A stretch of 21,503 nt of DNA from an uncultured Pseudorhodobacter sp. (GCA_945957495.1 CAMFLG010000008.1:1-21503), one strand, 5' to 3'; counted from the stretch's first letter, positions 8,652 to 15,508 are shown. Program-made: numbers and translations. Notes: generated from the letters alone by a model not told the origin.

Positions 8652-8689
8652 GGCTTGGTGCCCAAGATCGGGTTTGGTGCCTAAGACGG
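8652..8689. repeat. Two tandem 19-bp imperfect repeats
   Basis: GGCTTGGTGCCCAAGATCG (8652-8670) is followed directly by GGTTTGGTGCCTAAGACGG (8671-8689), 15 of 19 bases identical. Each unit contains an internal inverted repeat of the type CTTGG-TGC-CCAAG. Two units are too few to call a functional array. Confidence 0.6.
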
Positions 8690-8754
8690 GGGCTTCACGC
8701 CCCCGCGCTCGCTGATGCTCGCTGCCCCCGTGGGATATTTGCGCCAAGGTGAAG
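8687..8754 (+). repeat. Composite intergenic repeat B
   Basis: Hairpin CGGGGGC-TTCAC-GCCCCCG (8687-8705), then 19 bp, then CCCCCGTGGGATATTTGC, GCCAA and GTGAAG (8725-8754). This has the same order, spacing and box as repeat A at 5339-5404, but without the second, inverted box. The two copies show that the hairpin and the box travel as one element. Confidence 0.6.
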
Positions 8755-8868
8755 CGAAATTTTAATCAAATTGTTGGGATTTCTGCGGGGCGCCGGGCGA
8801 GAACGGCGGCGGGCGGTTTCCAAGCCCGGGGAACTTGCCTAGACTTTGGGAAATGACAGGAGGCGATG

Positions 8869-9912
8869 ATGCGGCAGATCACTTTGGGCAGGACGGGGAT
8901 TTCGGTATCGGCCCTATGTCTGGGCACGATGACCTGGGGGTCGCAAAACACGGAAGCCGAGGGCCATGCGCAGATGGATATGGCGCTGGAGCATGGGGTG
9001 AATTTCTGGGACACGGCAGAGATGTATCCGGTGAACCCGGTGCGGGCGGAAACCATCGGGCGCACGGAAGAGATCATCGGCAGTTGGATCGCCGCGCGCG
9101 GCGGGCGGGACAGGTTGGTTCTGGCCAGCAAGGTGGCGGGCGGCGGCCGGGCGATCATCCGGGGCGGCGGGCCTACGACGGGGGCAGTGCTGACGGCGGT
9201 GGTCGAGGACAGTCTGCGGCGGCTGCGCACCGATTACATCGACCTGTTCCAGTTGCATTGGCCGGATCGTGAAACCTACCATTTCCGCAGCATCTGGACC
9301 TTTGATCCGCGCGGCGGCGACAAGGCCGCGACCGAGGCGCAGATGCTGGAGGTTTTGCAGGCGGCGGATGCGCTGATCAAGGCGGGCAAGATCCGCCAGA
9401 TCGGGCTATCCAATGAAAGCGTCTGGGGGGCGGCGCGCTGGCTGGCGCTGGCCGACCAGCATGGTTTGCCGCGTATGGCGACGGTGCAGAATGAATATTC
9501 GCTGCTGTGCCGGCAGTTTGACAGCGATTGGGCGGAGCTTTCGGTGATGGAGGACATGCCGCTTTTGGCGTTCTCGCCACTGGCAACGGGGCTTTTGACC
9601 GGGAAATATGCGGGGGATGTGACGCCCGAAGGCTCGCGCCGGTCGCTGAACCCGGATCTGAGCGGGCGCATCACGCGCGAGGTGTTTCCGGCGGTGGCGG
9701 CCTATCTGGGGGTGGCGGCGCGGCATGGGCTGAACCCTGCGCAGATGGCGATTGCGTTCTGCATGACGCGGCCTTTCCCTTGTGTGCCGATCATCGGAGC
9801 GACCGATCTGGTGCAGTTGAAGCTGGCGCTGGGGGCGGCGGATCTGACGCTGGACGACGAGGTGTTGCGCGAGATCGCGGTTGCGCATCGTGCTCATCCG
9901 CAGCCCTATTGA
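8869..9912 (+). CDS. Aldo/keto reductase
   Basis: NAD(P)H-dependent aldo/keto reductase of 347 residues, cytoplasmic, resembling the E. coli Tas branch in length and in TRTGISVS/CLGTMTWG at the N-terminus. The catalytic tetrad is visible as D48 and Y53 (FWDTAEMYPV), K88 (LASKV) and H130 (FQLHWPD). The cofactor-binding end includes LLAFSPLATGLLTGKY and PIIGATDLVQLKLAL. The substrate cannot be predicted. Two ATG codons are adjacent (8866 and 8869); 8869 is chosen because AGGAGG at 8858-8863 then lies 5 nt away, against 2 nt for the first. Two lipoprotein genes follow 57 bp downstream in the same direction. Confidence 0.92.
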   Translation: MRQITLGRTGISVSALCLGTMTWGSQNTEAEGHAQMDMALEHGVNFWDTAEMYPVNPVRAETIGRTEEIIGSWIAARGGRDRLVLASKVAGGGRAIIRGGGPTTGAVLTAVVEDSLRRLRTDYIDLFQLHWPDRETYHFRSIWTFDPRGGDKAATEAQMLEVLQAADALIKAGKIRQIGLSNESVWGAARWLALADQHGLPRMATVQNEYSLLCRQFDSDWAELSVMEDMPLLAFSPLATGLLTGKYAGDVTPEGSRRSLNPDLSGRITREVFPAVAAYLGVAARHGLNPAQMAIAFCMTRPFPCVPIIGATDLVQLKLALGAADLTLDDEVLREIAVAHRAHPQPY

Positions 9913-9969
9913 GGGCTTGCGCCGGGGCGGCGATTGGGGCCTTGTTGGCGCGGGCAGGAGGGGGGCGTG

Positions 9970-10542
9970 ATGCGCATCTGGGCAGTGGTTGCGGTTTGCG
10001 CGCTGATGGCGGGCTGTACTTTGGCCGGGCCGAAGGGCGCGGATGCGCCTGTGGCAGAGGGCAATCCGGTGACAGGCGATGCGATTGCGGTGACATCGCT
10101 GGATGCGCCTGCGCCTGCTGCGGCGGAGGCGGCGAAACCGGCGGATGTTGTGAAACCGGCGGCTGCCGGGGCTGTGGCGGCGGTGCCTGCCGCTTCGGAT
10201 GCGGCGGCGAAGCCGGCCGAGGTTGCAAAGCCTTCGGAGGGGGGCACCCCGGCAGAGGCGGTGGCTGCGCCAGAGGCCGCTGCCGAGGCGCCTGCGCCGG
10301 TGATGTCGCCGCAGGAGCAGGCCTGCGTCAAGAAAGGCGGCGCCTGGGCCACGACGGGCAAGTCGGGGGCGCGGGCCTGTGTGAAGACGACGCGCGACAG
10401 CGGCAAGCATTGCACCAAGGCCAGCCAGTGCGAGGGGGCCTGTCTGGCGCGGTCGAACACCTGTTCGCCGGTGACGCCGCTGTTTGGCTGCAATGACATT
10501 CTTCAGGACAACGGGGCGATGGTGACTTTGTGCATAGACTGA
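9970..10542 (+). CDS. Lipoprotein with Ala/Pro/Lys linker and Cys-rich C-terminal domain
   Basis: A 190-residue predicted lipoprotein. The N-terminus MRIWAVVAVCALMAGC has a lipobox LMAGC (lipidated C16). Residues about 35-110 form a low-complexity linker rich in Ala, Pro and Lys (repeated AAKPADVVKPAA-type units). The last ~75 residues are a compact domain with eight Cys: ACVKKGGAW, RACVK, KHCTKASQCEGACLARSNTC, FGCNDI and TLCID, likely disulfide-bonded in the periplasm. Function is unknown to me; the layout suggests an anchored, extended stalk carrying a small ligand- or wall-binding head. The start is the ATG after AGGAGGGGG; the frame is open slightly further upstream. The next gene starts inside its last codons, so translation is probably coupled. 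Confidence 0.82.
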   Translation: MRIWAVVAVCALMAGCTLAGPKGADAPVAEGNPVTGDAIAVTSLDAPAPAAAEAAKPADVVKPAAAGAVAAVPAASDAAAKPAEVAKPSEGGTPAEAVAAPEAAAEAPAPVMSPQEQACVKKGGAWATTGKSGARACVKTTRDSGKHCTKASQCEGACLARSNTCSPVTPLFGCNDILQDNGAMVTLCID

Positions 10543-11024
10543 TGATTTTCTTGCTGCTGTCGGCCTGTGCCACAGCACCCCTGGTGCCGCAGGGTGGGCC
10601 GTTTCGCCCGGCGGGGGCGCCGATTTATTCCAACGCGGTGCTGGATGTGCCGCGCCTGGCGGGGGAGTGGCAGCAGGTGGCGGGCTTTGGCCCGACCGGC
10701 GATTGTGGGCCGGGGCAGGCGACAATCTCGGGCGGGGCGTCGGGGCTGCGGGTGGCCTATCGGCTGTGTCAGGGCGGGGTGATGGTGGCGGATGCAGGGG
10801 CGATGGCCCCTGCCGGGCCGGGGCGGTTCGAGGTGCCGGGCCAGCCGGGGCCGTGGTGGGTGCTGTGGGCGGATGCGGATTACCGCACGCTGGTGATCGG
10901 TACGCCGAAGGGCGATTTCGGTTTCATCCTGAACCGGGGGGCGTTCCCGTCGGATCGGTTGGTGGCGGCGAAAGACATTCTGGACTGGAACGGCTATGAT
11001 CTGGCCAAGCTGACGGTCTATTGA
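10530..11024 (+). CDS. Lipocalin-type outer-membrane lipoprotein (Blc-like)
   Basis: A 164-residue lipoprotein with signal HRLMIFLLLSAC (lipobox LSAC, lipidated C13). Lipocalin hallmarks follow: the first conserved block VPRLAGEWQQVAGF (G-x-W), the second block WWVLWADADYRTLVIGTP (the family's TDY region) and a C-terminal helix LVAAKDILDWNGYDLAKLTVY as in bacterial Blc. Bacterial lipocalins bind lipids at the outer membrane. The GTG at 10530 overlaps the preceding gene by 13 bp and gives a basic N-terminus; an ATG at 10542 (TGATG overlap) would leave a very short signal peptide, so GTG is preferred. Its 3' end overlaps the convergent XRE regulator's stop by 7 bp. Confidence 0.85.
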   Translation: MHRLMIFLLLSACATAPLVPQGGPFRPAGAPIYSNAVLDVPRLAGEWQQVAGFGPTGDCGPGQATISGGASGLRVAYRLCQGGVMVADAGAMAPAGPGRFEVPGQPGPWWVLWADADYRTLVIGTPKGDFGFILNRGAFPSDRLVAAKDILDWNGYDLAKLTVY

Positions 11025-11878
11025 TCCATCCCGGCGCGCAAGCTGCGCAGATGGTCGATGACCTCGCGCGCGCCAAACGGGGTGGCGCGCACCAGCCAGT
11101 CGAAATGCTGTGAAATCGCCTGCACGCGGGCGGGGTCGCGGAAGGCGATGTAATGGCGGCCCAGATAGACGGCGGCGATCAGCGGGCCAAAGATGGTGAC
11201 GGGGCTGGAATAGACCTTGTGCGCGTCAAACAGGTAAAGCCGCAAAGACGGATAAAGTGTGTCGCAAAGGCTGATCAGGTGATCCATCTGGGCGCGGCGC
11301 AGGGGTAGGGGCAGGCCCTGCCAATAGCCGACGCCGGTGGCAAAGCTGGCGATCTCATGCAGCGGCAGGGCGATTTCGTAATCTGATCGCGCGGTTTTCA
11401 TCCAGTCCAACTGTGCCTGAAACGCGGCGATGGCCTGATCGGGGGGCAAGGCCAGTTGATCGCGGTATTCCAATTCGACGACCTCTGGCAGCATCAGCAT
11501 ATCGGGCAGGGTGGCGGGGACGTGGCGGATTTTGTAGCCCGCCGCCTCTTGGTGCCAGCCGTTCATCTCATCATCAAAGAGGGCGCGCGGCGCCTCTGAC
11601 AGGCGGACCGAGGCGGCCAGAAGATCGGCCACGGGTTCGGGGCGGCCGGCAAGGCCCAGAAGCCAGTCGCAGGACACGCCAAGCGCCGCCGCGCAATCGG
11701 CGGCCAGTTGCGCGCCGGGCAGGCGGGTGCCGGGGGCGAGCAGGGCGGAAATGGTGGACCGATCTGCCGCCACCGCGCGGGCAAGCCCGGATTGCGTGAG
11801 GCCGCGTTCCGCCATCGCCTGCGACAGGCGCAGTTTGAACAGGCTGGCGCGGTCGCGTTTGTCGATCATTTCCGGCAT
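11018..11878 (-). CDS. XRE family transcriptional regulator
   Basis: A 286-residue DNA-binding protein. The N-terminal Cro/CI-type helix-turn-helix spans about residues 10-65 (LFKLRLSQAMAERGLTQSGL, ARAVAADRSTISALL, followed by AADCAAALGVSCDWLLGL). The remaining ~210 residues form a sensor-like domain I do not recognise, with aromatic-rich segments such as YLFDAHKVYSSPVTIFGPL and AAVYLGRHYIAFRD. It is divergent from the fatty-acid desaturase gene across 110 bp that contain two palindromic candidate operators, so it probably regulates that desaturase and itself, perhaps in response to a lipid. The start could be ATG at 11878 or 11869; no strong SD distinguishes them. The frame is open further upstream, but that extension is Pro/Ser-rich and overlaps the desaturase gene. 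Confidence 0.87.
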   Translation of the reverse strand: MPEMIDKRDRASLFKLRLSQAMAERGLTQSGLARAVAADRSTISALLAPGTRLPGAQLAADCAAALGVSCDWLLGLAGRPEPVADLLAASVRLSEAPRALFDDEMNGWHQEAAGYKIRHVPATLPDMLMLPEVVELEYRDQLALPPDQAIAAFQAQLDWMKTARSDYEIALPLHEIASFATGVGYWQGLPLPLRRAQMDHLISLCDTLYPSLRLYLFDAHKVYSSPVTIFGPLIAAVYLGRHYIAFRDPARVQAISQHFDWLVRATPFGAREVIDHLRSLRAGMDQ

Positions 11879-11922
11879 TTGGTGATAATCCGCACCATTG
11901 GGGATATTCTGCTGCGCATTCT

Positions 11923-11932
11923 CGGAATTCCG
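11923..11932. promoter_or_regulatory. Palindrome CGGAATTCCG, candidate XRE operator
   Basis: A perfect 10-bp palindrome midway between the divergent XRE regulator and desaturase genes. With the second site at 11956-11969 it shares the sequence TTCCGG. The location suits control of both genes. Confidence 0.4.
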
Positions 11933-11955
11933 GCGCGGCAAAGCAAGTGTTATTG

Positions 11956-11969
11956 CCTTTCCGGTAAGG
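11956..11969. promoter_or_regulatory. Inverted repeat CCTT-TCCGGT-AAGG, candidate operator
   Basis: Short inverted repeat centred on CCGG, 20-33 bp before the desaturase start, containing the same TTCCGG core as the palindrome at 11923-11932. It is placed where a bound repressor would block the desaturase promoter or ribosome binding region. Confidence 0.35.
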
Positions 11970-11988
11970 GATTGAAACGAGGGACAGA

Positions 11989-12909
11989 ATGCCAAAGACC
12001 GCCCGGGCTGTGGAGTGGCCGACGCTGTTGATGCTGGCCTTGACCTATGCGGTCTGGGGGGCGGGCACGATGGTTTGGGATCATTCCGCGCTGCTGTCGA
12101 TTGTGCTGACGGCGGTGGCGGTGGCGCAGTTTTCATCCTTGCAGCATGAGGTTCTGCACGGGCATCCGTTTGAAAACCAATGGGTCAATGAGGCGCTGGT
12201 GTTTCCGGCGCTGGCCCTGGTGGTGCCCTATGTCAGGTTCAAGGACACGCATTTGCAGCACCATTATGATCCGAACCTGACGGACCCCTATGACGACCCG
12301 GAATCGAACTATCTGGACCCGAAGGTGTGGGAGGCGCGGTCGCGGTTTGCGCGGAAAATCCTGCGGTTGAACAATACCTTGCTGGGGCGGATGGTTCTGG
12401 GGCCTGCGGTGGGGACGTGGTATTTCGTCAAGGGCGATATCGCGTTGATGAAGGCGGGTGATGCGCGGGTGCGGCTGGCTTGGGTGTTGAATGCGGTCGG
12501 GGTGGCGATGGTGCTGGTCTGGCTGTGGGCGGTGGGCACGATGCCGGTGCTGGCCTATGTGCTGGCGGTGTATCTGGGCATGTCGCTGCTGAAAATCCGC
12601 ACCTTTCTGGAGCATCGCGCGCATGAATTGTTCCGGGCGCGCACGGTGATCATCGAGGATCGCGGCCCGCTTTCCTATCTGTTTCTGAACAACAATTTCC
12701 ATGTCGTGCATCACTGTATGCCGAATGTGCCGTGGTACGATCTGCCCAGGCTTTACGCCGCAAAGCGCGCGCATTTTCAGCGCCGCAACGAGGCCTATGT
12801 ATACCGCAGCTACGCCGAGATTTTCCGGCTGTATTTCCTGCGTGCCAAGGATCCTGTGCCGCATCCGGTCTGGCCGGTGCGCAAATCGGATGCGCCGGAC
12901 GCCATGTGA
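11989..12909 (+). CDS. Membrane fatty-acid desaturase family protein
   Basis: A 306-residue integral membrane di-iron enzyme. The three His boxes of the family are HEVLHGH (about 53-59), HLQHH (88-92) and HVVHH (about 239-243, in FLNNNFHVVHHCMPN). Hydrophobic segments occur near 12-30, 33-50, 68-82, 160-180 and 185-200. The NNNFHVVHH form and the DPYDDPESNYLDP insert mark it as FA_desaturase superfamily, probably acting on acyl lipids; carotenoid-modifying relatives exist, so the substrate is not certain. GAGGG precedes the ATG. Its probable regulator is the divergent XRE gene, which fits control of membrane lipid composition. Confidence 0.88.
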   Translation: MPKTARAVEWPTLLMLALTYAVWGAGTMVWDHSALLSIVLTAVAVAQFSSLQHEVLHGHPFENQWVNEALVFPALALVVPYVRFKDTHLQHHYDPNLTDPYDDPESNYLDPKVWEARSRFARKILRLNNTLLGRMVLGPAVGTWYFVKGDIALMKAGDARVRLAWVLNAVGVAMVLVWLWAVGTMPVLAYVLAVYLGMSLLKIRTFLEHRAHELFRARTVIIEDRGPLSYLFLNNNFHVVHHCMPNVPWYDLPRLYAAKRAHFQRRNEAYVYRSYAEIFRLYFLRAKDPVPHPVWPVRKSDAPDAM

Positions 12910-12925
12910 TCAGGTCAGGCGGTTT

Positions 12926-13537
12926 TCAGATCAGGCGGCGGAAGGTGGGGGTGTGGCCGGAGTTGTCAAAGAACGGCACGCCGGGTTGATCGGAGCCGTT
13001 CAGAAGGGCGGTGACTTCGGCCAGAACCACCTCGGTGATGAAGGGCAGGTCCAGCGCGCGCGCCTCGGCAAGGCCGATCCAGTGCAGATGCGACAGCTCG
13101 GTTGAGGCGTCGGAAAAATGCGTCATGTCGCCTGCGATGCCTGCGGCGTCGGTCAGGAAGAACCGCGCGTCAAAGCGGCGGGTGCGGCCGGGCGGCGTGA
13201 TGGCGCGGAAGATGAAGCGCAAGGCACCCGGGCCGGGGTTCGGCAGGGTAAGGCCGGTTTCCTCTTGCAACTCGCGCAGGGCGGTGGCGGCAAGGGTGGA
13301 GGGACTGGGCGCGCCCTTGGGGCAGGACAGCGTCAGGCGGTGGGCGCAAAGATCGGTCAGGCCCGCGGCAGGCGCGTCATGGTCTTCGGGGTCCACCGCG
13401 CCGCCAGGAAAGACGTATTTCGACGGCATGAAGGCGGCGCCCTGCCCGCGCTGCCCCATCAGCACCTGATAGCCCGCATCCAGCTTGCGCCACAACACGA
13501 CAGTCGCGGCGGGGCGGATGGGTTGATCTTCACTCAC
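12926..13537 (-). CDS. NUDIX hydrolase
   Basis: A 203-residue NUDIX pyrophosphohydrolase. The Nudix box is split as in the NUDT7/NUDT19 group: FPGGAVDPED (residues about 43-52), then an insertion of some 30 residues, then ATALRELQEETGLTL with the metal-binding RELxEETG. The N-terminus RPAATVVLWRKLDAGYQVLMGQRG and the arm SKYVFPGG also fit that group, members of which cleave CoA or nucleoside diphosphate derivatives; the exact substrate is not readable. The GTG start lies inside the last codons of the upstream DUF983 gene (8-bp overlap), with no clear SD, so translation is probably coupled to it. Confidence 0.88.
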   Translation of the reverse strand: MSEDQPIRPAATVVLWRKLDAGYQVLMGQRGQGAAFMPSKYVFPGGAVDPEDHDAPAAGLTDLCAHRLTLSCPKGAPSPSTLAATALRELQEETGLTLPNPGPGALRFIFRAITPPGRTRRFDARFFLTDAAGIAGDMTHFSDASTELSHLHWIGLAEARALDLPFITEVVLAEVTALLNGSDQPGVPFFDNSGHTPTFRRLI

Positions 13538-13937
13538 CGGGGGTGGCCTGGCCGAAGCCGTGCATCCGCTTGGCCCATTGCATTGCGATCATCGCGCCCT
13601 TGAGCCGGGGCAGAAGGTACAGCGACAGCGCCACCGTGCCGACAGAGAAGATGGTGATCAGCGTCGCAGGTTCGGGGCGAAAGCGCATGAACACGAACAG
13701 CAGCAAGGGCGCCATCAGGTGGCCGACGATCAGGATGGTCAGGTAGGCCGGGCCGTCATCGGCGCGCTGCGGTGTCAGATCCTCGCCACAGACCGGGCAA
13801 TTGTCGCGCACCTTGAGATAGCCGCTGAGAATCGGTCCCGCGCCGCAAGACGGGCAACGGCGGTTCCAGCCCTTGCGCAGGGCGGGCCACATCGGGCGTT
13901 CTGCATATGCGTCTTCAGACAGCTGTGCGGCGGGCAT
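13530..13937 (-). CDS. DUF983 family membrane protein with zinc ribbon
   Basis: A 135-residue protein of the uncharacterised DUF983 family. An N-terminal zinc-ribbon-like region has two CxxC pairs (RRCPSCGAG and DNCPVCGEDL). Two transmembrane segments follow (about TILIVGHLMAPLLLFVFM and ITIFSVGTVALSLYLLP), and the family motif LKGAMIAMQWAKRMHGF closes the protein. The role is unknown; the gene overlaps and probably drives translation of the NUDIX hydrolase. ATG 13937 is chosen because AGGA lies 8 nt before it; an upstream ATG at 13952 has no SD. Confidence 0.88.
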   Translation of the reverse strand: MPAAQLSEDAYAERPMWPALRKGWNRRCPSCGAGPILSGYLKVRDNCPVCGEDLTPQRADDGPAYLTILIVGHLMAPLLLFVFMRFRPEPATLITIFSVGTVALSLYLLPRLKGAMIAMQWAKRMHGFGQATPGE

Positions 13938-14134
13938 GACGTATTCCTGCATGTTGAGCGCATCTTCTAGCCGATCTTTGCGGCCAAGTTGAGGGGGGAT
14001 GTGAGGGGGGCGCGGCTTTGTCGCGGGACGGATGAAAAAACGTGCAACGTGCTGCGACGGAAAGCCAGAGCTGCGGCGTTTGCTGGGTATGAAAGCTGCA
14101 CCGGACTGGCGCGGCCATGACTGAGGAGACGACG

Positions 14135-14803
14135 ATGAACCTTTCTTCTTTCCGCCTTTCCGCCCTGGCTTTGGCCACGGTGACGGTTGTTGCCTTGCCC
14201 GGTTTGATCTGGGCGCAAAGCGAGGGTACGGCCACAGCGCCGGGGATGGCCGCAGGGGAATGCGGTGGCCCGGGGATGGGCGCCGGTATGGGGCCGGGCG
14301 ATGGCATGGGGCACGGTATGGGCCCCGGCATGGGCATGGGGCCGATGCAGGGCTTCAGCTTTGTCGAGATGGACACCGACAAGGATGGCAAAGTCACCGT
14401 TACCGAGATCAACGCCTTCAAGGAAGGCAAGATCAGGGCCCTGGACACCAACGGCGATGGCAAGATTTCGGCCGAGGAAATCTCAGCCGGTGAACTGGCC
14501 CGGATGACCGAACGCGCCAACGCCCGCGCGGCCAAGATGATCAAGTGGATGGATAGTGATGGCGATGGTGTGCTGAGCTTTGAAGAGATGGCGGCAGGTC
14601 CGATGGCGGGCATGATGTTTGAGCGCATGGACACCGATGGTGACGGCGCGATCAGTCAGGCCGAGGCGGATGCCGCCAAGCAGATGATGCAAGAGCATGG
14701 CGGTCGCGGTGGCCATGGCAAGCACAAGCACGGCGGGCATGACGGCAAGGGCATGATGCAGGGCAATGCTGGGCCGGGCGGTTGCAGCATGGACAACAAC
14801 TGA
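14135..14803 (+). CDS. Secreted four-EF-hand protein with Met/Gly- and His-rich segments
   Basis: A 222-residue exported protein. The signal peptide is MNLSSFRLSALALATVTVVALPGLIWA, cleaved near residue 27. Residues 44-71 are a Gly/Met repeat (GMGAGMGPGDGMGHGMGP...). Four canonical EF-hand loops follow, each with Asp at 1, an acidic or Asn ligand at 3, Asp at 5 and Glu at 12: D80-E91, D104-E115, D140-E151 and D166-E177. The tail (188-208) is His/Gly-rich (GGRGGHGKHKHGGHDGKGMM) and could bind transition metals. It therefore looks like a periplasmic Ca2+ and possibly Cu/Ni/Zn-binding protein. It precedes an ECF sigma factor, putative anti-sigma and metal-sensor-like gene. GAGGAG at 14123-14128 supports ATG 14135 over the in-frame ATG at 14117. 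Confidence 0.9.
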   Translation: MNLSSFRLSALALATVTVVALPGLIWAQSEGTATAPGMAAGECGGPGMGAGMGPGDGMGHGMGPGMGMGPMQGFSFVEMDTDKDGKVTVTEINAFKEGKIRALDTNGDGKISAEEISAGELARMTERANARAAKMIKWMDSDGDGVLSFEEMAAGPMAGMMFERMDTDGDGAISQAEADAAKQMMQEHGGRGGHGKHKHGGHDGKGMMQGNAGPGGCSMDNN

Positions 14804-14819
14804 GCCCTGCGCACAGATT

Positions 14820-14848
14820 CCTGCCCGGCGCCACTGCTGCCGGGCAGG
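14820..14848 (+). terminator. Strong hairpin after the EF-hand gene
   Basis: CCTGCCCGGC, a 9-nt loop, then GCCGGGCAGG: a perfect 10-bp GC-rich stem 17 bp after the stop codon. There is no T-run behind it (GTTGTGG follows), so it may pause or attenuate transcription into the sigma-factor gene, making the EF-hand transcript more abundant than the rest. Confidence 0.55.
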
Positions 14849-14871
14849 GTTGTGGCAGTAATGATTGCGAC

Positions 14872-14887
14872 CCCGCAGCGTTGCGGG
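14872..14887. promoter_or_regulatory. Inverted repeat just upstream of the sigma-factor gene
   Basis: CCCGCA-GCGT-TGCGGG, perfect 6-bp arms, 21 bp before the sigma-factor start. It may be an operator or a leader hairpin near the ribosome binding site AGGA at 14900-14903. Confidence 0.3.
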
Positions 14888-14908
14888 TAAGCCCAGTGCA
14901 GGATGCAG

Positions 14909-15508
14909 ATGCCCCGCGACAGCCTTGCCGAGATTGCCGACGACACGTTGTTGGTGCTGTATGCCAACGGCGACCGCGATGCTGCGCGGCTGTTGACGCA
15001 TCGGCTGTTGCCGCGTCTGGTCAGCTTTGCCGGGCGGATGTTGGGCGACCGGGCCGAGGCCGAGGATGTGGCGCAGGACGTGATGTTGCGGCTGTGGCAG
15101 ATGGCACCCGATTGGCGGCAGGGCGACGCCAAGGTTTCCACCTGGGCCTATCGGGTGGCCAGCAACCTGTGTACCGACCGGCTGCGGGCGCGCGTCAGGC
15201 GGCGGACGAGCGCGCTTGACGAGGTGGCGGAACCCGAAGACGGCGCGGCATCGGCCCTTGCCGGGCTGATCGAGGCGGACCGGATGGCGGCGCTGGAGGC
15301 GGCCTTGGCGCAATTGCCAGAGCGGCAGCGCGAGGCGGTGGTGCTGCGCCATCTGGAAGGTCTGACCAACCCCGAGATTGCAGAGATCCTGCAGATCGGG
15401 GTGGAGGCGGTGGAAAGCCTGACCGCGCGGGGCAAACGGGCGTTGAGTGCGGCGCTGTCGGGGCAACGGGCGGCTTTGGGCTATGAGGAGGCGGAAGCAA
15501 ATGGATGA
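14909..15508 (+). CDS. ECF-type RNA polymerase sigma factor
   Basis: A 199-residue extracytoplasmic-function sigma factor with regions 2 and 4 only. Region 2: LLPRLVSFAGRMLGDRAEAEDVAQDVMLRLWQ with the AEDVAQDV core, then DAKVSTWAYRVASNLCTDRLR (regions 2.3-2.4). Region 4: ALAQLPERQREAVVLRHLEGLTNPEIAEILQIGVEAVESLTARGKRAL, the helix-turn-helix for -35 recognition. The ATG at 14909 is used because AGGA lies 5 nt upstream; an ATG at 14903 overlaps that site. Its stop overlaps the next gene by 8 bp, the usual coupling of a sigma factor to its anti-sigma. The genes it controls are not shown; it may drive its own operon and the adjacent EF-hand gene. Confidence 0.92.
   Translation: MPRDSLAEIADDTLLVLYANGDRDAARLLTHRLLPRLVSFAGRMLGDRAEAEDVAQDVMLRLWQMAPDWRQGDAKVSTWAYRVASNLCTDRLRARVRRRTSALDEVAEPEDGAASALAGLIEADRMAALEAALAQLPERQREAVVLRHLEGLTNPEIAEILQIGVEAVESLTARGKRALSAALSGQRAALGYEEAEANG

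Larger units (their letters stand above)
8549..8868. other. 320-bp divergent intergenic region
   Basis: The spacer between the leftward yceI-type gene and the rightward aldo/keto reductase holds no supportable gene. It contains, in order, an inverted repeat (8603-8618), two 19-bp tandem repeats (8652-8689), a second copy of the composite hairpin/box repeat (8687-8754), a short AT-rich stretch, and the reductase ribosome binding site AGGAGG (8858-8863). Confidence 0.7.

Noticed and set aside
8652..8689. Possible CRISPR or iteron array
   Set aside because: Only two adjoining units with no spacers and no cas or rep gene nearby.
9406..10725. Leftward 440-codon frame
   Set aside because: Antisense to the aldo/keto reductase and the lipoprotein; low-complexity Arg/His/Pro translation.
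14862..14892. RpoE-like promoter TGATTG...TAAGC before the sigma-factor gene
   Set aside because: It resembles the remembered TGATCC-N18-TAAGA pattern, but the spacer is 20 nt and both boxes are imperfect; not strong enough to list.
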